A stretch of 14,528 bases of DNA from Vicinamibacteria bacterium. GTDB lineage: Bacteria > Acidobacteriota > Vicinamibacteria > Vicinamibacterales > UBA2999. A model generated the notes under the pieces. It searched no databases and had not been told where the DNA came from. It was given only the letters and a program-made list of their open reading frames with translations. This document shows positions 6,143 through 10,418 of the stretch, in pieces. Where the stretch lies: NCBI GenBank assembly GCA_025938035.1, contig JAICQE010000118.1, positions 1-14,528 of the forward strand. The letters are read 5' to 3'. Numbering within the stretch: position 1 is the first letter of the stretch; each line of letters starts with the position of its first letter. Position numbers and translations under genes: made by a program.

Positions 6143-7254
6143 GCCTTGCGGCGCAGGCGCGCCGCCCGCCGTTCCGCTGCGATCAAATCCGTGGGATCCG
6201 ACGTCGTGTCCGCCTTCAGGCGGCCCTCCGTCGCCTCCGGCACCATTCGCCCCTTGACGATCTCCTTCCACGCGGCCTCGAGCAACACGTCCACACCCTG
6301 CCCACTCGCGCCGGAGATCTTCAGAAACGGCAGCTTCCGTTTCTTGACATGGCGCTCGAGCGCCTTCACGCGGTCCGGTTCGTCCACCGCGTCCATCTTG
6401 TTTGCGGCGACGATTTGCGGCTTGGCGGCGACGGCAGGAGAGAACCGCTGCAGCTCGTCGAGGATCGTTTCGAAGTCCTCTTCCGGATCGCGTCCGCTCG
6501 CGCCGGAGACGTCAACCAGGTGCACGAGCACTTTCGTGCGCTCGATGTGCCGCAGGAACTGATGGCCGAGGCCATGGCCCTCGTGCGCGCCCTTGATCAA
6601 ACCTGGAACGTCGGCCACCACGAAGCTGCGATCGTCGCTGAGCGTCACGACGCCGAGGTTGGGAACCAGCGTCGTGAACGGGTAGTCGGCAATCTTCGGG
6701 CGCGCGGCGGAGATCCGCGAGATCAGCGTGGACTTGCCGGCGTTCGGAAAACCAATGAGGCCCACGTCGGCAATCAGCTTGAGCTGGAGCCGCAGCAGCT
6801 TCTCTTCCCCGTCCTCGCCCGGCTCGGTGCGGCGCGGCGCGCGATTGGTGGACGACACGAAGCGTGCATTGCCGCGGCCGCCGCGCCCGCCTTTGGCGAC
6901 GAGAACGCGCTGACCCTCCTCGGCGAGATCCGCGAGCAGATGTAGTTCGCCTTCTGGATCCTTCTCGAACACGAGCGTCCCGACGGGCACGCCAATCTCG
7001 AGATCGTCGGCCGTCTGGCCGGTCCTGTTCGAGCCCTGGCCGTGCTGACCGCGGCGCGCCTTGAACTCGGGATGAAAGCGGAAGTCGACGAGCGTGTTCT
7101 TGGTGGGGGTGCCGACGATGTAGACCGAGCCGCCGCTGCCGCCGTCGCCGCCGTCCGGACCGCCGCGCGGGACGAACTTCTCGCGCCTGAAGCTGAGACA
7201 GCCGCCGCCGCCGGAGCCGGCGAGGACGTGAATGTCGACGTCGTCGACGAACAT
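6139..7254 (-). CDS. obg: Obg/CgtA GTPase, 50S ribosome assembly
   Basis: The 371-residue product is an essential GTPase of late 50S assembly and stress control. The Gly-rich Obg fold (1-160) includes [20 protein letters not shown] and [11 protein letters not shown]. The G domain follows: G1 GFPNAGKS (168-175), switch-region [10 protein letters not shown]3 DVPGLI (215-220), G4 NKMD (285-288) and G5 SGA (314-316). The C-terminal tail is short and lacks the acidic extension of E. coli Obg. It contains [12 protein letters not shown] (343-354), encoded by a palindromic hairpin repeat shared with the nadD stop region. ATG 7254 is the family start, but no SD is evident because the 5' side abuts heptad array B. 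The gene lies downstream of rpmA and upstream of nadD, a very common order. Confidence 0.97.
   Translation of the reverse strand: MFVDDVDIHVLAGSGGGGCLSFRREKFVPRGGPDGGDGGSGGSVYIVGTPTKNTLVDFRFHPEFKARRGQHGQGSNRTGQTADDLEIGVPVGTLVFEKDPEGELHLLADLAEEGQRVLVAKGGRGGRGNARFVSSTNRAPRRTEPGEDGEEKLLRLQLKLIADVGLIGFPNAGKSTLISRISAARPKIADYPFTTLVPNLGVVTLSDDRSFVVADVPGLIKGAHEGHGLGHQFLRHIERTKVLVHLVDVSGASGRDPEEDFETILDELQRFSPAVAAKPQIVAANKMDAVDEPDRVKALERHVKKRKLPFLKISGASGQGVDVLLEAAWKEIVKGRMVPEATEGRLKADTTSDPTDLIAAERRAARLRRKA
6202..6225 (-). repeat. KADTT-type hairpin repeat, in-frame copy in the obg 3' end
   Basis: CCGCC (6210-6214) and GGCGG (6219-6223) form a hairpin with a TTCA loop. On the coding strand the copy reads as G-R-L-K-A-D-T-T, residues 344-351 of Obg. 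It shares its flank and hairpin with 5471-5495. Confidence 0.65.
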
Positions 7255-7263
7255 GGCTTACGC

Positions 7264-7350
7264 AAGGCCCAAGGCCGATGGCCTAAGGCCCAAGCAGGAA
7301 CAAGGCCCTAGGCCTGGACCAGCCCTTAGCCCTTCGGCCATAGGCCTTAG
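7264..7350. repeat. Heptanucleotide-phased array B between rpmA and obg
   Basis: Five 7-mers in register start at 7264: AAGGCCC, AAGGCCG, ATGGCCT, AAGGCCC, AAGCAGG. After a 3-base slip come AAGGCCC and TAGGCCT. From about 7323 the complementary polarity takes over with CCCTTAG, CCCTTCG, GCCATAG and GCCTTAG. The array fills the whole 92-bp gap between obg and rpmA and supplies the rpmA stop codon (TAA, 7347-7349 on the minus strand). I see no gene or SD in it. Confidence 0.82.
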
Positions 7351-7607
7351 CCCTCGACAGGGATGATGCTGATCTTACGGCCGTGCTGGCCGTGGTCCTC
7401 GAAGCGGACCTTGCCGTCGATCTTCGCGAAGAGCGTGTGGTCCTTGCCGAGCCCGACGTTCAGCCCCGGCTCGAAGCGGCGCCCCTTCTGACGCACGAGG
7501 ATCGACCCGCCGGTAACGACATTGCCGTCGTGACGCTTGACGCCGAGCCGCTGCGAATTGCTGTCGCGGCCGTTGCGCGAGCTGCCCTGACCTTTTTTAT
7601 GAGCCAT
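7347..7607 (-). CDS. rpmA: 50S ribosomal protein L27
   Basis: The 86-residue product is the usual L27 length. The N-terminus [18 protein letters not shown] is the segment that reaches the peptidyl-transferase centre. [21 protein letters not shown] and [14 protein letters not shown] are the conserved core. There is no Firmicutes-type cleaved N-terminal extension. ATG 7607 is preceded by GGAAC about 6 bases upstream. The gene lies 36 bp after rplU with a strong hairpin between. Its TAA stop is contributed by heptad array B. Confidence 0.98.
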   Translation of the reverse strand: MAHKKGQGSSRNGRDSNSQRLGVKRHDGNVVTGGSILVRQKGRRFEPGLNVGLGKDHTLFAKIDGKVRFEDHGQHGRKISIIPVEG

Positions 7608-7619
7608 AACTGTTCCACG

Positions 7620-7646
7620 TGAGGCACCCCTTCCAGGGGTGTCTCA
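7620..7646. repeat. Strong hairpin between rplU and rpmA, overlapping the rplU stop
   Basis: TGAGGCACCCCT (7620-7631) pairs with AGGGGTGTCTCA (7635-7646): 12 bp with one G-T pair and a TCC loop. The rplU TGA (7644-7646, minus strand) is in the far arm. The core resembles the hairpin at 4906-4925. It could be a processing or attenuation site between L21 and L27; there is no T-tract. Confidence 0.6.
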
Positions 7647-7958
7647 GATCTGAATATCGGTAATACGCACGCGCGTCAGGAAGCTGCGGTGGCCGCGCGT
7701 CTTGCGGAACCCCTTGCGGCGCTTCTTCTTGAACACGCGCAGCTTGGGGCCGCGCGCCTCGCCGTCCACCACGCCAAGCACGGCGGCGTTGGCGACGAAC
7801 GGCGCGCCGGCGACGATGTCTCCAGCGTCCTTTTCCACCAGGAGCACCTGCTCGAACTTGAACTCCGAGCCCTGCTCGCCGGGCACGCCGTCGATTTCGA
7901 CGACGGAGCCGGGGGTTACCTTGAGCTGCCGGCCTCTGGCCTGAACAATCGCGTACAC
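7644..7958 (-). CDS. rplU: 50S ribosomal protein L21
   Basis: The 104-residue product matches the family's usual length of about 103. It starts MYAIVQARGRQLKV and has the 23S-rRNA-binding basic segment KKKRRKGFRKTRGHRSFLTRVRITDI (77-102). The start codon is GTG (7956-7958, minus strand). AGAGGT, 5 bases upstream (7969 down to 7964), is a good SD and decides the start. It is the first gene of the L21-L27-Obg run, with a candidate promoter about 55 bp upstream. Confidence 0.97.
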   Translation of the reverse strand: MYAIVQARGRQLKVTPGSVVEIDGVPGEQGSEFKFEQVLLVEKDAGDIVAGAPFVANAAVLGVVDGEARGPKLRVFKKKRRKGFRKTRGHRSFLTRVRITDIQI

Positions 7959-8014
7959 GCTGTACCTCTGAAGAAGTGATCTACCTCGAAGAAAGTGCGC
8001 TGAACAAAGGACTT

Positions 8015-8044
8015 AGCTTAACAGACGGCGGGCAGGGGTGGCAA
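8015..8044 (-). promoter_or_regulatory. rplU: Candidate promoter for the rplU-rpmA-obg run
   Basis: On the minus strand, TTGCCA (8044-8039) is followed after 18 bp by TAAGCT (8020-8015), about 57 bp before the rplU GTG. The -35 is good and the -10 is weak. Position in front of a ribosomal-protein operon supports it. Nothing resembling a known L21 autoregulatory leader was recognised in the short 5' region. Confidence 0.35.
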
Positions 8045-8066
8045 GAATAGGCGCGTTTGGCCAATC

Positions 8067-8089
8067 ATCCGGCTGAAGCCGGACTCCAC
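8067..8089 (-). repeat. 23-bp dispersed hairpin repeat, copy after the lipoprotein gene
   Basis: On the minus strand it reads GTGGAG, then TCCGGC-TTCA-GCCGGA, then T: a 6-bp stem with a TTCA loop. It matches 10379-10401 at 21 of 23 positions, on the opposite strand. It lies 4-27 bp after the lipoprotein stop codon. Confidence 0.7.
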
Positions 8090-8093
8090 ACAC

Positions 8094-8849
8094 TTAGTTC
8101 AGCAGGATTCTGGTGCCTTTGATCTTCTGGCTGCTGAGCGTGGCCAGGAAGTTCGGGATCAGCTTGTCCATCAGCTCGAAGTACGAGGAGAGCGCCGGTG
8201 TCTGGCGGTTGGCGTCGTAGAGGATCGACTCGGTAAAGCCCTGCGAGTGCAGCGTCGTTCCGGTGCGGCCGTCGATGAAGATGAACCGGCCGGTGAGTCC
8301 GAAGCCCTTGCGTTCGACCAGACGGCGTTCGGCAACGGTGCGGCGGCGGCCGAGCGTGTCGAACACCTCCTGCTCGCGCTGCTGCATCTGCGTCTGCTGC
8401 CGCGAGGTGAACATCACCGTTCCGGTCACGATCAGCGGCTGCTGATACTCCTCGCCGATCCCCTTCCAGTACTCGACATCCGCGAACACGTGCTGGTACT
8501 GATCGAGATCCTTGTCGTCCTTGATCGGGTTGGGAAGCGCCGCGCTGCCGGCGTCGCCGCCTTTCCGATCCTCCGACGCGACGTCCATGAGCGGCAGCAC
8601 GTCGGCGTCGATGACGCGCAGCTCGGACTTCGTCCGCAGCTGGCTGCGGAGCAGCCGCGTCGTCTCGAGATTGCCGTCCACGTCGTCCGAGCCGCCGGCG
8701 AGGAATCCGGCGACGAGGACGCGCTGAAACGCGCCGACATCGAGCTTCGCGCGGATCGGCGTTTCGATCGGGATCTCGTAGAAGCTCGTGCAGGCCGTCG
8801 CCAGAACGGCTGCGAGGCTCACGACCGTCCTATTTATTCGTGCGGTCAT
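8094..8849 (-). CDS. Putative secreted lipoprotein of unknown function
   Basis: The 251-residue product starts MTARINRTVVSLAAVLATAC. This is a lipoprotein-type signal with a basic start, a hydrophobic stretch and Cys20, although the lipobox (ATAC rather than LxGC) is atypical. The mature part is predicted to be mixed alpha/beta, with VGAFQRVLVAGFLAGG near the start and RFIFIDGRTGTTLHSQGFTES near residues 188-208. It may resemble lipoproteins that sum outer-membrane or GNA1162/CsgG-like components, but I do not recognise a family. AAGAGA just before ATG 8849 is a plausible SD. The start lies inside the 3' end of the TPR gene (20-bp overlap), so the two are co-translated and probably act in the same envelope process. 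Confidence 0.8.
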   Translation of the reverse strand: MTARINRTVVSLAAVLATACTSFYEIPIETPIRAKLDVGAFQRVLVAGFLAGGSDDVDGNLETTRLLRSQLRTKSELRVIDADVLPLMDVASEDRKGGDAGSAALPNPIKDDKDLDQYQHVFADVEYWKGIGEEYQQPLIVTGTVMFTSRQQTQMQQREQEVFDTLGRRRTVAERRLVERKGFGLTGRFIFIDGRTGTTLHSQGFTESILYDANRQTPALSSYFELMDKLIPNFLATLSSQKIKGTRILLN

Positions 8850-9174
8850 TGATCTCTTTGAACAGCTCGAAGTTCTGCTTGATGTACGCGTTGTTGGGAT
8901 TCAGCTCCAGCGCCTTTTCGTACGCGTTGCGCGCCTTCTCGAAGTCACCTTGCTGCTCGTAGCCGATCGCCAGGTTGTTGTATGCCGGCGCGTAGGTCGG
9001 GTCCATCTTGATGGCGCGCTCCCAGTGCGCGATCGCCTCGCGCCACAGTCCGAGCTGCGCGACGCGGATTCCGAACTGCACCTGGTTCTTCGCGTCCTCA
9101 CGTTCGTCCGCCGCGGCGGGCGCCGTGACCGCAACCACCAGAAGCACCGCCGCGATGAAGGAGCGAACTCGCAA
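8830..9174 (-). CDS. Secreted TPR-repeat protein
   Basis: From TTG 9174 the product is 114 residues. Residues 1-22 form a signal peptide (RVRSFIAAVLLVVAV, then APAAADE). Two tetratricopeptide repeats follow: about 29-62 (FGIRVAQLGLWREAIAHWERAIKMDP) and 63-96 (APAYNNLAIGYEQQGDFEKARNAYEKALELNP). A partial third helix ends the protein. It is a periplasmic protein-interaction module. GAGG stands 6 bases before the TTG. The frame stays open far upstream (to 9771), but that part is antisense to dprA and is not protein-like. A strong promoter ends 9 bases before the TTG, which makes the transcript nearly leaderless. The overlapping lipoprotein gene is the likely partner. Confidence 0.85.
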   Translation of the reverse strand: MRVRSFIAAVLLVVAVTAPAAADEREDAKNQVQFGIRVAQLGLWREAIAHWERAIKMDPTYAPAYNNLAIGYEQQGDFEKARNAYEKALELNPNNAYIKQNFELFKEINDRTNK

Positions 9175-9183
9175 TGTGGCCTC

Positions 9184-9213
9184 ACTATAGTCACGCGCTC
9201 GCGACCGGTGCAA
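9184..9213 (-). promoter_or_regulatory. Sigma-70-type promoter for the TPR/lipoprotein pair
   Basis: On the minus strand, TTGCAC (9213-9208), an 18-bp spacer and TATAGT (9189-9184) lie directly before the TTG start at 9174. The predicted transcription start, about 7 bases after the -10, falls near 9177. Confidence 0.6.
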
Positions 9214-9270
9214 GCGCGTGAGGATCAATAGCTTACCGCGACGAGCAAGGCATGTACCATGAATCTCGCC

Positions 9271-9276
9271 TATAAT
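9271..9276 (+). promoter_or_regulatory. dprA: Consensus -10 box (TATAAT) upstream of dprA
   Basis: A perfect TATAAT sits 40 bp before the dprA ATG. Nothing close to TTGACA is present 16-18 bp upstream, so an activator or another feature may compensate. It is divergent from the TPR-gene promoter, within a 142-bp intergenic region. Confidence 0.5.
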
Positions 9277-9316
9277 CTGAAGCCGAGTCGGGCGCTCCTG
9301 TCGCACGGGTGCGTCT

Positions 9317-10360
9317 ATGACTCTCGACCTGTCGGTTGCACTTTCGTTACTCGAAAACCTCCCTCGTATCGGGCTGACCGCCCGCCTCCTCGAATCCGAC
9401 CCTGAGCTCATCGAATGCGCGGCGCCGCTCCTCGAACGAGCGCGCGAGGTTCGAATCCGCGCGGCCGAGGCCGGCGTGGGAGTCGTGGCTTGGAACGATC
9501 CGCGAATGCCTTCGCGATTGATGGCAATCAGCGACGTACCCCCGGCCCTCTGGTATCGCGGTGCCCTCGATTGCTTGGACGCTCCGGCAGTCGCGATTGT
9601 CGGGTCGCGCGCGGCTTCGTCCGTTGCGCTCGAGACCGCGCGCCGGCTCGCTGCCGATCTTGCATTGCGCGGCATCACCGTTGTGAGCGGTCTCGCCCGC
9701 GGAGTCGATTCAGCCGCCCACCGCGGCGCGCTCGCGGCCGGCCCTTCGACATCGCTCAGGGCAGGCCGCACGATTGCGGTTCTCGGTTCCGGCGTCGATC
9801 ACATCTATCCCGCCGAACACAAGGAGCTGGCTGCCCGCATCGCGGAGAAGGGCCTGGTCGTCAGCGAATATCCGCCCGGCACCCCGCCGCTTCCGTATCG
9901 CTTTCCGATGCGGAACAGATTGATAAGCGGCCTGTCGCTGGCGGTGGTCGTCATCGAGGCCTCGGACAAGTCGGGCTCGCTCATCACCGCGTCGTGCGCG
10001 GCGGAGCAGGGCCGCGATGTGATGGCGGTGCCCGGAAACGTCCTGAGCGGCCGCAACCGGGGCGGCCACGCCCTGATCCGCGATGGGGCAAAGATTGTTG
10101 AGTGTGCCGACGATATCGTGGCCGAGCTCGGTTTCGGCCCGCCTGCGCAAATCGATGCAGGGTCGGGAGCAAGTAGCAACGGATCAACGAGTTCCGGGGA
10201 TCCGGTGCTCGGGCGGATGGACGCGGCATGCGCCTACGATCTCGACGAGCTGGCAGGTGCGTGCGGCTTCGATACGCCGCGGCTGCTGACGCACCTTGCC
10301 GATCTCGAATTGCGAGGACTCATCCGCCGCATCGAGGGTGGCCGATTCATGCTGTGTTAG
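9317..10360 (+). CDS. dprA: DNA-processing protein DprA
   Basis: The 347-residue product binds incoming single-stranded DNA and loads RecA in transformation. The family is also common in bacteria not known to be competent. The Rossmann core has AIVGSRAAS (93-101), SGLARGVDSAAHRGAL (124-139), IAVLGSGVDHIYP (153-165), FPMRNRLISGLS (196-207), SGSLITA (219-225) and VPGNV (238-242). A Gly/Ser-rich linker (280-296) leads to a C-terminal winged-helix domain (about 300-345) like DprA DML1 domains. Residues 143-150 (PSTSLRAG) interrupt the conserved AAG-GRTIAVLG junction and look like a 24-bp in-frame insertion. GGGTG about 5 bases before ATG 9317 is a moderate SD. topA follows 58 bp downstream. Confidence 0.95.
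   Translation: MTLDLSVALSLLENLPRIGLTARLLESDPELIECAAPLLERAREVRIRAAEAGVGVVAWNDPRMPSRLMAISDVPPALWYRGALDCLDAPAVAIVGSRAASSVALETARRLAADLALRGITVVSGLARGVDSAAHRGALAAGPSTSLRAGRTIAVLGSGVDHIYPAEHKELAARIAEKGLVVSEYPPGTPPLPYRFPMRNRLISGLSLAVVVIEASDKSGSLITASCAAEQGRDVMAVPGNVLSGRNRGGHALIRDGAKIVECADDIVAELGFGPPAQIDAGSGASSNGSTSSGDPVLGRMDAACAYDLDELAGACGFDTPRLLTHLADLELRGLIRRIEGGRFMLC
9743..9766 (+). repeat. 24-bp in-frame insert encoding PSTSLRAG in dprA
   Basis: CCTTCGACATCGCTCAGG, with flanking GGC on each side, adds eight residues to a tight Rossmann-fold loop. The type CCCTTCGAC...GCTCAGGG is, to my knowledge, a common interspersed palindromic repeat in Chloroflexota- and Acidobacteriota-like genomes, giving STSLRAG or FDIAQGR peptides according to frame. 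I could not check this by search. Confidence 0.6.
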
Positions 10361-10378
10361 TGTGAATTTGTTTTTTTC

Positions 10379-10401
10379 GTGGAGTCCGCATTCAGCCGGA
10401 T
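10379..10401 (+). repeat. 23-bp dispersed hairpin repeat, copy before topA
   Basis: This is the second copy of the 8067-8089 repeat, differing at 2 of 23 positions. The two changes fall next to the hairpin loop and break part of the stem. It ends 17 bases before the topA ATG. Confidence 0.7.
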
Positions 10402-10418
10402 AGTTGATTCGTGTCTTA

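Noticed and set aside
6143..6271. N-terminal extension of nadD
   Set aside because: It lies fully over obg and is Gly-rich non-family sequence. The ATGA overlap at 6139-6142 gives a family-length NadD.
9175..9771. N-terminal extension of the TPR gene to 9771
   Set aside because: It is antisense to dprA, rich in Ser, Arg and Ala, and lies before a good signal peptide, a TTG with GAGG, and a promoter.
10365..10379. T-rich run after the dprA stop as an intrinsic terminator
   Set aside because: No GC-rich stem immediately precedes the T-tract.
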